Source: JAAUTG01 sp964458705
GTDB lineage: Bacteria; Bacteroidota; Bacteroidia; Chitinophagales; Saprospiraceae
Direction of reading: 5' to 3'
Assembly: GCA_964458705.1 (NCBI GenBank)
Contig: CAYWKD010000055.1
Location: 1-20,011 of the forward strand
Length of the DNA stretch: 20,011 nt
Part shown: in pieces, positions 1 through 7,766 of the stretch
How the letters are laid out: each line of letters begins with the position of its first letter
Numbering within the stretch: the first letter of the stretch is position 1
Position numbers and translations under genes: made by a program
The notes under the pieces: generated by a model
Database searches by the model: none
What the model saw: only the letters and a program-made list of their open reading frames with translations
Told to the model about the DNA's origin: nothing

Positions 1-24
1 TTTTTTATCATAAATCAGCACTTT

Positions 25-888
25 ATGAAAGTATGGATAGGATTTATTGCTCTATTATTTTCCACTTGTGATATTATTAGCCCTGAATCGCCCTTACCTT
101 CCTATATATATGTAACACCTTTTCAATTTGAGCTAAGCAACAATCAGCAAGGCAGTGCTAGTCAGAAAATAACAGAAGCATGGCTTTCAGTAGATGGCGA
201 GTTCTTAGGGGTTTATGATTTACCCGCTAAGATTCCTATCTTGAAAACTGGAGTAGTTAATATTATACTTGAAGCTGGTGTGAAGGATAATGGCATCAGC
301 ACATTGCCAGAGATTTATCCCTTTTTCAGTTCTTTTCAAATTAGTGCAGCTTTAAGCCCTTCAAAGACAGATACTATTAGACCTACCATCAGCTACAGAC
401 CAACTATCAATTTTGCACTGATTGAAGACTTTGAAAAAAGTAGCCAAGTGTTTGTAGAGGAGTTAGATGGCAATGAAAATACTAAAGTAATGCTTACTAC
501 TGACGAAGTTTTTGAAGGGAATCAGTCTGGTATTATTGAGCTTGATGCAAGTAATCCACGTATTGCAGTAGCTTCAAGACTGAACGAAAAATTTAAAGAA
601 TTACAAGATACAGGCGTACAAGTTTATCTTGAAATGGATTACAAAACAGACGTTGAGCTTGGCGTAGGACTTATTGGACATTACAATAGCCTAAGCCAAC
701 CTAGCGAAAGACTATACGAACCTATATTATTCCCTAAAACACAGTGGAATAAAGTATATTTGAATCTTTCGGAAGTAGCTTTTGTGCTGGATGCAGATGA
801 GTATCAAATTTCTTTTATCGCAGCACTTCCGAATGAACTCAATCTTGGAAATATCTGGCTTGATAATATTAAGCTGATTCATTTTTAG
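25..888 (+). CDS. putative surface lipoprotein with C-terminal beta-sandwich-like region
   Basis: A protein of 287 residues that I do not recognise as a named family. It begins with a short hydrophobic stretch (residues 4-12) followed by FSTC with Cys15, which fits a relaxed Bacteroidota lipoprotein signal, so the mature protein is probably a lipid-anchored periplasmic or outer-membrane protein. Residues 50-85 (AWLSVDGEFLGVYDLP) look like a small beta domain of the PEGA kind. Residues 130-287 begin with a LIEDFE motif and end with NIWLDNIKLI, a pattern common in jelly-roll, carbohydrate-binding-like domains; this is inference from pattern only. The reading frame stays open to the window edge, so a start further upstream cannot be excluded, but ATG at 25 places the signal sequence correctly. 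It lies 20 bases before the sugar transferase gene, suggesting co-transcription and a role linked to surface polysaccharide. Confidence 0.72.
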   Translation: MKVWIGFIALLFSTCDIISPESPLPSYIYVTPFQFELSNNQQGSASQKITEAWLSVDGEFLGVYDLPAKIPILKTGVVNIILEAGVKDNGISTLPEIYPFFSSFQISAALSPSKTDTIRPTISYRPTINFALIEDFEKSSQVFVEELDGNENTKVMLTTDEVFEGNQSGIIELDASNPRIAVASRLNEKFKELQDTGVQVYLEMDYKTDVELGVGLIGHYNSLSQPSERLYEPILFPKTQWNKVYLNLSEVAFVLDADEYQISFIAALPNELNLGNIWLDNIKLIHF

Positions 889-908
889 TCATTACTCACT
901 GACCGAAT

Positions 909-2411
909 ATGCAACAATCAAAAACGAAAATACCACAAGTAAATTCTCCTGCACTTCCTCAGAATGGTACGCTGGCAGCCATAAAGAAAGGAACAACTCG
1001 GCAGCGAAACATTGATACGCTTGTTTATAAACTGTTTGATTTTATAGCCGCCCTACTTGCTTGGTCTATATTTTTTATCTACCGAAAATCACTAGAAGGA
1101 GGTTCTATTGATGCCATTATTTTCAATGACCAAAACTTTTGGTTTGGACTTGTCATTATTCCAACTGGTTGGATATTGCTATACGCCATATTCGATAGGT
1201 ACCATGATATTTATCGAATATCGAGAATGGCAGCTTTGGTACACACCTTTTTTCTCAGTCTTTTTGGTGTTCTATTTCTTTTCTTCACCCTTCTTCTAGA
1301 TGACTTTGTCAATGGCTACTCCACTTACTATCGCTCATTTGCAGCACTTTTTATTTTACATTTTCTACTAACAGTTTTGAGTAGAATGATTTTGCTCACT
1401 CGTGCCTCTCGACGGTTAAAAGCGGGTTTGATCACTTACAATACCCTCATTATCGGAGGCAACCAAAATGCAAATGAGCTTTATGAAGAAATAGTTGGGC
1501 GGGAGAAAAGTCTAGGAAACAACTTCATCGGATTTATTGATACCAATGGCAATAGTACTAATGAATTGCAGGTACATCTGCCAGTGTTAGGAAAAATCAA
1601 AGAAATTGAACAGACCATTGAACTTTACAACATAGAAGAAGTCATTATCGCTATCGAAACCTCAGAGCACAATCGTCTAAGTGAAATTCTTAATATTTTG
1701 TTTGATTTTGGAGAAAGAATACTCGTAAAAATCATTCCAGATATGTATGATATTCTTTTGGGTACAGTAAAAATGAACTATTTGTACGGCCCTGTCTTAA
1801 TTGAAATTGAACAGGAATTAATGCCCAAGTGGCAACGTCTTGTGAAGCGAACAATGGATATCGTTGTTTCTTTTCTTATGCTTATACTGTTGTTACCTGC
1901 CTATGCTTACATAGCTTTACGAGTAAGGCTTTCTTCATCAGGACCTATTTTTTTTAAGCAGAAAAGAGTAGGTCTTAATCACAAGTCTTTTTACATCTAC
2001 AAGTTTCGATCTATGTATGTAGATGCAGAAAAAAACGGACCTAAACTCTCTTTTGATGGCGATAATCGCTGCACTAAGTGGGGAAGTCTTATGAGAAAAT
2101 GGCGTATTGATGAGCTACCTCAATTTTGGAATGTATTGAAAGGAGATATGTCTTTAGTAGGTCCTCGCCCTGAACGGCAGTATTATATTGACCGTATCAT
2201 GGAGCGTGCGCCTCATTATCGCCATCTGCTTAAAGTAAGACCTGGAATAACCTCTTGGGGGCAGGTAAAATATGGCTATGCCTCCACCGTAGATGAAATG
2301 ATACAGCGCTTAAAGTTTGATATTCTTTACATCGAGAATATGTCGCTGGCACTTGATATTCGCATATTGTTTTACACTATATTGGTTTTATTGCAAGGAA
2401 AGGGTAAGTAA
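909..2411 (+). CDS. polyprenyl-phosphate sugar-1-phosphate transferase (exopolysaccharide initiation)
   Basis: An inner-membrane enzyme of 500 residues with the layout of the WcaJ/WbaP-like polyisoprenyl-phosphate hexose-1-phosphate transferases, which move a sugar 1-phosphate from a nucleotide sugar onto undecaprenyl phosphate to start a polysaccharide repeat unit. Four hydrophobic segments (about 36-58, 78-95, 108-130 and 143-163) lead to a CoA-binding-like Rossmann region starting at TLIIGG (179-184), then a fifth membrane segment (316-338). The C-terminal catalytic domain shows KRTMD (313-317), FKQKRVG (349-355), YKFRSMY (364-370), RIDELPQFWNVL with Asp401-Glu402, SLVGPRPER (415-423) and RPGITSWGQV (444-453), all family hallmarks. 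Length is usual. The sugar cannot be read from the sequence; glucose or galactose are typical. No other polysaccharide genes follow in the window, so it may be an orphan or lie at the end of a cluster that extends to the left. Confidence 0.95.
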   Translation: MQQSKTKIPQVNSPALPQNGTLAAIKKGTTRQRNIDTLVYKLFDFIAALLAWSIFFIYRKSLEGGSIDAIIFNDQNFWFGLVIIPTGWILLYAIFDRYHDIYRISRMAALVHTFFLSLFGVLFLFFTLLLDDFVNGYSTYYRSFAALFILHFLLTVLSRMILLTRASRRLKAGLITYNTLIIGGNQNANELYEEIVGREKSLGNNFIGFIDTNGNSTNELQVHLPVLGKIKEIEQTIELYNIEEVIIAIETSEHNRLSEILNILFDFGERILVKIIPDMYDILLGTVKMNYLYGPVLIEIEQELMPKWQRLVKRTMDIVVSFLMLILLLPAYAYIALRVRLSSSGPIFFKQKRVGLNHKSFYIYKFRSMYVDAEKNGPKLSFDGDNRCTKWGSLMRKWRIDELPQFWNVLKGDMSLVGPRPERQYYIDRIMERAPHYRHLLKVRPGITSWGQVKYGYASTVDEMIQRLKFDILYIENMSLALDIRILFYTILVLLQGKGK

Positions 2412-2521
2412 TTACTAAAAAATAATATCAGTTCTATGATTTACCAGGGCGTTGAGTAAAACATAGGATTGGATTCGACTACTAACGACAATTGTTGCTC
2501 GCATTATGCTACTGATAATAC

Positions 2522-2548
2522 AAAAAGGCAATCCACGAAGGATTGCCC
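2522..2548 (-). terminator. Rho-independent terminator of the DUF4301 gene
   Basis: A perfect 8-bp inverted repeat (GGCAATCC at 2527-2534, GGATTGCC at 2540-2547) with a 5-base loop is followed, on the minus strand, by five T residues (2526-2522). It lies about 105 bases beyond the DUF4301 stop codon and points in that gene's direction. On the plus strand there is no T tract after the stem, so it is not a good terminator for the sugar transferase gene. Confidence 0.8.
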
Positions 2549-2653
2549 TAATCACTCTCACTAGTTTTGAAACTTAAAGCCGTTATCTGCTACACAAATA
2601 TACTCGCATTTGATATATATGTTTCAAAAAACATATAACTTTTTTTAAAATTC

Positions 2654-4198
2654 TTATTCTTGATGTGTTGGTCGCAATAAATCAGTTACTTTTTTTACTG
2701 GATTGAAGGTAACAATGGGAACTTCTACGAAGACTGTATTCCAGTCAGACATACTTCCATTCCAAAGTCCGGGTAACTCTAGTGCCTTTAATTCTCGTCC
2801 ATCCTTAGATTTATTGGCAATGAATCCTTGCTTGTGGTTCACATACTTTAATAGATCAAATTTTTCACCTTTGTAATTTTTTAAGGAACAAACAATGTCC
2901 ACAGGATTGAAGTGAGAAGATGTTTTAAGCAATTCAATTTGTGCTGCATTGTTCGGATCAAATTGTGCACTCTCAACAATTTGTAGCGAGACTGTTCCAT
3001 CAGGATTCTCTGTCCAGAAAGGCCCTCCTCCAGGTTCTCCTTCATTTTTAACCATTCCACATACTCGAATTGGACGGTTGAGCTTATTCCTTAAATACTC
3101 TGATTGCTCCTTGAGAGATAGTTGATGGTAAGCTGCTGGAAAGACGGTTGATAGCTGCTCTTGATAAAATTTTTCTATGGCATTGATGAGAGATTCACTT
3201 TCAGCAGCATCCAATTTTTCGAGGTAGCTAAAAATTAATTTTTGTAGCTGTAGCAATACTCCTCCAATCACTTTTTTGTAATGATAAGTCTGACCCTTAA
3301 TGCGGTCTGGCACGACATTATCAATATTTTTGATAAAAACAACATCAGCTTCAAGCTGATTCAAGTTTTCAATCAAAGCCCCATGCCCACCAGGACGAAA
3401 CAGAATGCGATCATCCTTCAAGCGGAAAGGCTGATTGCTCGTATCCACCGCAATTGTGTCAGTACGCGGCTTTTGTTGAGAGAAAGAAGTTTGAATATTA
3501 ACCCCTAGCCGCTCATCATAAGTTGCTTTCTTACTGGCTACTAGATCTTCAAATCTACTCTGATGCTCTGGAGAAACAGTAAAATGAATCAGCACACTTC
3601 CGTCTTGTGCTTTACAATATTTTCCTCCTTCGACAAAGTGCTCTTCAAGAGGAGTGCGAGTTTGCGCTCCATATTTGTGAAACTTTAGCAGCCCTTTAGG
3701 CAAATTTCCATAGTTCAAACCCTCTGCTGCCAATAAATAATTTAGTGCAGTAGCATATTTTTTATCTGCCAATAGTTGAGATATATCTAATCCATCCTTA
3801 GCAAGTGCTGCTTTCAAATCTTCATAAAAAGCGAACTGTTGAATGCCTTCAATGGCAGTTTTAGCAACTTGGTGCTTTTCTTCATTGATTAGGGTAGCTT
3901 GGTCAGTCGTGTCGTTTACAGCTTCTACAAAAGCAAACAAATCTTTGAACATACGACTTGCTGCTCCAGAAGCAGGTATGAATTTACAAACTTCAAGTTG
4001 TGAGCTATTGGTGTCGTAAGCAACTGTGTACATCTGCTGTTCCGATTCATTGAACCTCAGTATACCCGACCCTATTGTAGCTGCTTTGGTAACTTTAGTA
4101 AAAGGGAAACCTTCCTTGAAATATTGGATTTGCTGATTGACTTGCTCAATCGAAATGCCTTTAGATTCAAACTGTTGAATATCCTGTGCTGTGAACAT
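2654..4198 (-). CDS. DUF4301 family protein, nucleotidyltransferase-like
   Basis: A soluble protein of 514 residues, with no signal peptide or membrane segment, that matches my recollection of the Bacteroidota family DUF4301, which has no established function. Several motifs recall nucleotide-sugar pyrophosphorylases: FIPASGAASRMFKDL (73-87) resembles the glycine-rich nucleotide loop with its arginine; KFHKYGAQTRTPLEEHF (172-188) contains a TPLEEH stretch; RPGGHGALIENL (268-279) resembles the PPGHGD loop of UDP-sugar pyrophosphorylases; and FIKNIDNVVPD (288-298) resembles their N(I/V)DN strand. A later segment (about 381-400) carries a Gly-Gly-Gly-Pro run within NEGEPGGGPFW. I infer a nucleotide-sugar or related sugar-phosphate role; substrate and activity are unknown. 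The gene stands alone, with tRNA genes upstream on the same strand and its own terminator downstream. Confidence 0.88.
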   Translation of the reverse strand: MFTAQDIQQFESKGISIEQVNQQIQYFKEGFPFTKVTKAATIGSGILRFNESEQQMYTVAYDTNSSQLEVCKFIPASGAASRMFKDLFAFVEAVNDTTDQATLINEEKHQVAKTAIEGIQQFAFYEDLKAALAKDGLDISQLLADKKYATALNYLLAAEGLNYGNLPKGLLKFHKYGAQTRTPLEEHFVEGGKYCKAQDGSVLIHFTVSPEHQSRFEDLVASKKATYDERLGVNIQTSFSQQKPRTDTIAVDTSNQPFRLKDDRILFRPGGHGALIENLNQLEADVVFIKNIDNVVPDRIKGQTYHYKKVIGGVLLQLQKLIFSYLEKLDAAESESLINAIEKFYQEQLSTVFPAAYHQLSLKEQSEYLRNKLNRPIRVCGMVKNEGEPGGGPFWTENPDGTVSLQIVESAQFDPNNAAQIELLKTSSHFNPVDIVCSLKNYKGEKFDLLKYVNHKQGFIANKSKDGRELKALELPGLWNGSMSDWNTVFVEVPIVTFNPVKKVTDLLRPTHQE

Positions 4199-4247
4199 GA
4201 TGGTGAATTTGATGGACTGGAAAGTTAAGGAAAGCCTAGCATACCAT

Positions 4248-4255
4248 CAAACTTA
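4248..4255 (-). promoter_or_regulatory. possible -7 promoter element of the DUF4301 gene
   Basis: The minus strand reads TAAGTTTG, an exact match to the Bacteroidota -7 consensus TAnnTTTG, about 50 bases before the DUF4301 start codon. No TTTG-like -33 element is visible at the proper distance, because an A/T run lies there, so support is limited to the single 8-mer. Confidence 0.3.
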
Positions 4256-4285
4256 TGTTCTGAAAAGATTGATTATTTTTACGAG

Positions 4286-4357
4286 TAGCCCGTAGGGGAA
4301 TCGAACCCCTCTTTCCAGGATGAAAACCTGATGTCCTAACCGATAGACGAACGGGCC
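4286..4357 (-). tRNA. tRNA-Glu (anticodon TTC), copy 1
   Basis: The minus strand folds into a full cloverleaf. The acceptor stem pairs GGCCCGT with ACGGGCT, starting with a G-T wobble. The anticodon stem pairs TCAGG with CCTGG around the loop TTTTCAT, which gives anticodon TTC. The T arm has a GGGG/CCCC stem around TTCGATT. The discriminator is A and the CCA end is not encoded. It is identical over all 72 bases to the second copy 100 bases upstream, and the two are probably transcribed together. Confidence 0.97.
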
Positions 4358-4457
4358 AAATTGTTAATCGCTAACTGAATTGATAGTTAAAGTTGAAACC
4401 TTACTATTTCTCCGAACCAAAAATCATTATTTTTGATTCATTACTTACTTAATTTAG

Positions 4458-4529
4458 TAGCCCGTAGGGGAATCGAACCCCTCTTTCCAGGATGAAAACC
4501 TGATGTCCTAACCGATAGACGAACGGGCC
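4458..4529 (-). tRNA. tRNA-Glu (anticodon TTC), copy 2
   Basis: This is a second tRNA-Glu on the minus strand with the same cloverleaf, anticodon TTC, A discriminator and no encoded CCA. It is identical to the copy at 4286-4357, and identity stops within a few bases of the gene on each side. That suggests an old tandem duplication, or copies kept alike by gene conversion. A weak A/T hairpin (CAAAAAT/ATTTTTG, near 4428-4445) lies in the 100-base spacer. Confidence 0.97.
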
Positions 4530-4752
4530 AAATCATTGGCTATTGCTACTAGTCTTTCATTACGTAGCGGGCGTGTAAACTGCTGAAATACTATTTTAGT
4601 TCCAAGACCACACACCATATTTTAAAATGGAATGCAAATATAGAATCTTTCTTTGAAAAGGAAAACACAAGTATGACTTTCAATAGATTTTTACACTAAG
4701 TTAGCATAGCTATGCCGCTTAAAACTAGCATATAGCTGCAAGAAGATATAGA

Positions 4753-4791
4753 ATAACCATCGTACAAGGAACTTCTAAGTACGATGGTTAT
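4753..4791 (-). terminator. strong hairpin ending the two-gene coiled-coil module
   Basis: A perfect 13-bp inverted repeat (ATAACCATCGTAC at 4753-4765 and GTACGATGGTTAT at 4779-4791) with a 13-base loop starts 11 bases beyond the stop codon of the membrane coiled-coil gene. No clear T tract follows on either strand, so it may act as a transcript-end stabiliser or a weak bidirectional terminator rather than a classic Rho-independent one. Confidence 0.55.
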
Positions 4792-4801
4792 AAACGATTG
4801 G

Positions 4802-5863
4802 CTACTCAAAAAATGAGTCATAGTTATTGTTGTCACTACGAGTCTGCTTTTGTGCTCGTGGTTGCTCTGAGTTTAAATCTAAACTACCTTCATCTAAGCC
4901 TGAATCTAGCAAACCAGATGCACTTGTATTATCGCCCATCAAGAAGATCGTACTTTCTTTTTCCCACTTTTCTAACATGGCTAGCCCTTGTTCCTCGAAC
5001 ACTCCATTTTGCAAATCTACTGAATTCATAAAATTAGCAGACATTTCCATGAAGCGTTCCATTTCTCCCACCTTGCTAGCTACATCGTCTGCTACGGCTT
5101 CTATGGCTTGATCGAACATAGCTCGCTTGTCTGGATCGCCAGAGATGATACTCATTGCCGACTTCATTGCCGAGTGAGAAGCACGTATGGCTTTGCGCTC
5201 TTGGTCTTTCACCGCTACTTGATCCCTTGTGTCTTCTAGTAAAATTTCAGAGTTTTTATACATCTTGTCCAAGATGCGGTGCATTACTTCCATCTTAGAA
5301 TGAAGCGCCCGATATTTTGCATTGGTCTCTTTCAGTCGTGCAGCTTTTCTTGAGGAAAGAATCATTTGCTGTTGCATATCGCGCTCTCTAGCTTTGCTTG
5401 CCAACTGCAAGTTGTTCTGTATTTCTTTGTCGTTAGTCTCCATGATATTTTTCAACTTGCGCATTTGTCCTCTCAAAGCACCGATTTGTTTGCTCATTTT
5501 ACGCAAGTTGTCTTCCAAATCAGAAATATAGTTCTTCAAGATTCCAATTGGATCAAGTGTAACAAATATTCCTGTTATCCAGCGCATTACGCTTTTGTAC
5601 ATATACCAAACTAAGTTTCGCATACGTGGGTCGAGTATCATAAAGACAATAGCTGCTAGCACTGCCAGTGAAATGGCAATCGAGACTGTGCTACTTAAAA
5701 TAGCAGCAATCGCAGCCAAAATTTGAGGTAAAAATGTGACTGCAAGAAATCCTCCGCCAAGTATTAGACCTCCCATGAATATCATCCCTGTTACGCCTTC
5801 TGGACGCGACCAGAAACCTTTCTTCTTGCCTTCTGGATTGTTGAATTGAATTGTATCAGCCAT
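4802..5863 (-). CDS. membrane-anchored coiled-coil protein, PspA/Vipp1-like layout
   Basis: A protein of 353 residues that I do not recognise by name. After a short polar N-terminus there are two hydrophobic segments (about 24-45 and 48-77, rich in Ala, Ile, Leu and Gly), then a long, highly charged, mostly helical region (about 105-305), and a polar tail rich in Ser, Asp and Asn ending in DSFFE. The helical part opens with LDPIGILKNYISDLEDNLRK (103-122), which recalls the start of the first long hairpin helix in PspA/IM30 proteins (a DP, then acidic DME-like residues). It ends with a FDQAIEAV...VGEMERFMEM stretch (250-274) comparable to the later PspA helices. True PspA has no transmembrane anchor, so this would be an anchored relative; the link is inference. 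The start ATG follows a 92-base gap from the upstream coiled-coil gene, and the two probably form an operon. Confidence 0.78.
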   Translation of the reverse strand: MADTIQFNNPEGKKKGFWSRPEGVTGMIFMGGLILGGGFLAVTFLPQILAAIAAILSSTVSIAISLAVLAAIVFMILDPRMRNLVWYMYKSVMRWITGIFVTLDPIGILKNYISDLEDNLRKMSKQIGALRGQMRKLKNIMETNDKEIQNNLQLASKARERDMQQQMILSSRKAARLKETNAKYRALHSKMEVMHRILDKMYKNSEILLEDTRDQVAVKDQERKAIRASHSAMKSAMSIISGDPDKRAMFDQAIEAVADDVASKVGEMERFMEMSANFMNSVDLQNGVFEEQGLAMLEKWEKESTIFLMGDNTSASGLLDSGLDEGSLDLNSEQPRAQKQTRSDNNNYDSFFE

Positions 5864-5955
5864 GTTTCTTTTTTTGTTTGTATTGTTGAGTTGAAGAAAT
5901 GTTGAACGGCTCAGTGTAACATTAAACAGTTATACAGAGAAATCTTTCAATAATT

Positions 5956-6507
5956 TTATAAATAATTTTCGATATTCTCCACATCATGACCAATTTGATT
6001 GATGATGCTTTGATGAGTAAATTCAAACGCATTTTTCGTCTCCTCAATTTTAGACTTTGCCTGCTGAATATGCTCATCTGCGTGGTCTATGGTAGATTGT
6101 GCTTTTGTGATGCGACTTTCTAATTCTTCAATTTTTTTTCGGTAGTCTTTTACTTGCTTTTTCAGTTTCTCTACCTCTTCCAATTTAGATTGGACACGCT
6201 GCTCCATCTGATTCTTTAACGCTCCCTCAAATTGAGTTCTTTCCTTTTCTAGCACCTGTTTATAGTGGTTTGCCGTTTTTAGCAATTTTTCTCTTGTCAA
6301 TCCCATAGACATGGCTGTTGCAAAAACGGATTTGTAGGCGGTAATCTCGTCAATATCCATTGCCAGTAAGTTACCAAGAGATTGCTTAAACTCTATATAA
6401 TCAAAGCCTGGTAAGTTGTTCTTTTCCAGTGCTTTAATTAAAAACGTTAAACTCTTTTCATCTAGCCCGTGTGTAGAGCCGAACATTGATTTTAGATCTT
6501 TTTGCAT
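5956..6507 (-). CDS. soluble coiled-coil protein of unknown function
   Basis: A protein of 183 residues with no signal peptide or membrane segment and no family I can name. Residues 14-80 form a compact, probably all-helical domain (GLDEKSLTFLIKALEKN, then GFDYIEFKQSLGNLLAMDID). Residues 82-165 are a continuous, strongly charged heptad-like region (KLEEVEKLKKQVKDYRKKIE at 108-127), predicted to be a coiled coil, followed by a short helical tail. It is the first gene of a likely two-gene minus-strand unit with the membrane-anchored coiled-coil protein 92 bases downstream. That pairing suggests the two proteins interact at the membrane. A TACACTTTG sequence (6524-6532 on the minus strand), one base off the spacing of the Bacteroidota -7 element, lies just before the start. 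Confidence 0.75.
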   Translation of the reverse strand: MQKDLKSMFGSTHGLDEKSLTFLIKALEKNNLPGFDYIEFKQSLGNLLAMDIDEITAYKSVFATAMSMGLTREKLLKTANHYKQVLEKERTQFEGALKNQMEQRVQSKLEEVEKLKKQVKDYRKKIEELESRITKAQSTIDHADEHIQQAKSKIEETKNAFEFTHQSIINQIGHDVENIENYL

Positions 6508-6694
6508 AAGTTGAACATCATTTCAAAGTGTAAAATACATAATCTTCAATAAATGACAAATGTTTTATGATTGCCATTTCATTCGACAGCCGTAACTATC
6601 TATTCGACGGAGGAGATGTTCGGTAGAAAAGCATTAGTAATAGACAGAGAGATAAATATTTTGAGGTAATTATCTACACGCTGCATACTTTCAC

Positions 6695-6733
6695 AAAAAA
6701 AGAGCTACTTACGACTGCGTAAATAGCTCTTTC
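6695..6733 (-). terminator. Rho-independent terminator after tonB
   Basis: On the minus strand, AAAGAGCTA pairs with TAGCTCTTT (6699-6707 with 6724-6732). A one-base mismatch is followed by five more pairs (TTACG/CGTAA) around a 4-base loop, and the stem is followed by seven T residues (6701-6695). It begins 33 bases after the tonB stop codon and closes the gcvH-vanZ-tonB unit. Confidence 0.9.
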
Positions 6734-6765
6734 AGAAAATTATGTGCTGTAAAAGTTACAGAATG

Positions 6766-7686
6766 TTACTGTAACTTAAACTTCACTGGTAATGTAAATC
6801 TTACACGCACTGCGTTTCCACGTTGCTTACCAGGTGTCCACTTCAATCCTTCTGTATTCATCATTTCAATCACTCTTTGTGCTTCCGCTCCAGTACCTGC
6901 ACCTGGGTCTCTCACTACTTGTGCATCTGTGATTGAACCATTTGTTTCTACTGTAAACTGAACCACAGCAGTACCTTCTACGCCATTCTCACGAGCTATC
7001 GCTGGATACTTAATGTTCTTGTAAAGAAATTCTAGCATCTTTGTATCAGAACACTTTTTCAACTCCGCTTTACTCAACCCTTGACCCTCACATCCAGGGA
7101 AGCGAGGCATATCCTCTACCACGCGGAAGATCTCTTCCTCTTTTGGAGCTGGTGGTGGCGGTGGCGGTGGCGGCGGTGGAGCAGCTTTGACAGGAGCTGG
7201 TGGTGCTTCTACCACTGTTTCCTCTTCAATTGTCTGATCCACAAACGTAATTTCTTCTTCTTCTTCAATTTCTTCCTCTGGCACTTCCTCAATCACCGGT
7301 GGTGGCGGCGGCGGCGGTGGTGGTGGTGGTTCTGCTGTACGAGGTGGTTCTTGAATCAACTCTTCGTCAAAATCAAGTGCATCATCTGGGATGAAAACTT
7401 TTTCCTCGTACTGCGTCCAACTAAAAGCCAAAACTACTAGCAAGGTCGAAACCGCTAATGCTACATTAAAAAAAGTACCACTCCATTTAAAAGCATTCAC
7501 TTCAGGATACTTATTTCTTGCGGCAAGCGTCAAATCGCTAGAGCCTGACTCATACTTTTGGGCTAGATTACTGTCGGCACGGCCTGCCAATGTTCTTCTC
7601 ATAATGAAGACAATGGCAAGAATCAATACAAAAATACCGATTACCGCACCCAGCAGTCCAGTTCCTGTTATGGCAAGATCGCTCAT
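6766..7686 (-). CDS. tonB: TonB-family energy transducer with two membrane segments and proline tracts
   Basis: An inner-membrane, periplasm-spanning protein of 306 residues that would couple the proton motive force, through ExbB/ExbD, to TonB-dependent outer-membrane receptors. The C-terminal TonB domain is clear: YPAIARENGVEGTAVVQFTV (about 227-246) and WTPGKQRGNAVRVRFTLPV (about 283-301). Before it is a typical stretched linker with two proline runs (11 Pro at 120-130 and 10 Pro at 170-179) separated by an acidic, Glu-rich segment (133-147). Two hydrophobic segments are present (about 8-29 and 71-90). The second is the usual TonB anchor just before the periplasmic linker, while the first is extra and leaves a loop of roughly 40 residues between them. 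No exbB or exbD lies in the window. It follows vanZ and gcvH on the same strand, with an 80-base gap, and has its own terminator. Confidence 0.93.
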   Translation of the reverse strand: MSDLAITGTGLLGAVIGIFVLILAIVFIMRRTLAGRADSNLAQKYESGSSDLTLAARNKYPEVNAFKWSGTFFNVALAVSTLLVVLAFSWTQYEEKVFIPDDALDFDEELIQEPPRTAEPPPPPPPPPPPVIEEVPEEEIEEEEEITFVDQTIEEETVVEAPPAPVKAAPPPPPPPPPPAPKEEEIFRVVEDMPRFPGCEGQGLSKAELKKCSDTKMLEFLYKNIKYPAIARENGVEGTAVVQFTVETNGSITDAQVVRDPGAGTGAEAQRVIEMMNTEGLKWTPGKQRGNAVRVRFTLPVKFKLQ

Positions 7687-7766
7687 ACTACTGAGATTTT
7701 TATTGTTTAAAAAATTATTACTAAATCCTATTACACTACTTTTTGAACTTGATCAAAAAGCAACTT

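Noticed and set aside
4286..4529. Paired tRNA genes as attachment-site duplication from an integrated element
   Set aside because: Only 100 bases lie between the copies, with no integrase or cargo, so a simple tandem tRNA pair explains it.
7081..7440. Open frame of 119 codons opposite tonB, rich in Trp and Arg
   Set aside because: It is the antisense reading of the proline-coding runs of tonB (CCX codons read as Trp, Arg or Gly) and has no independent support.
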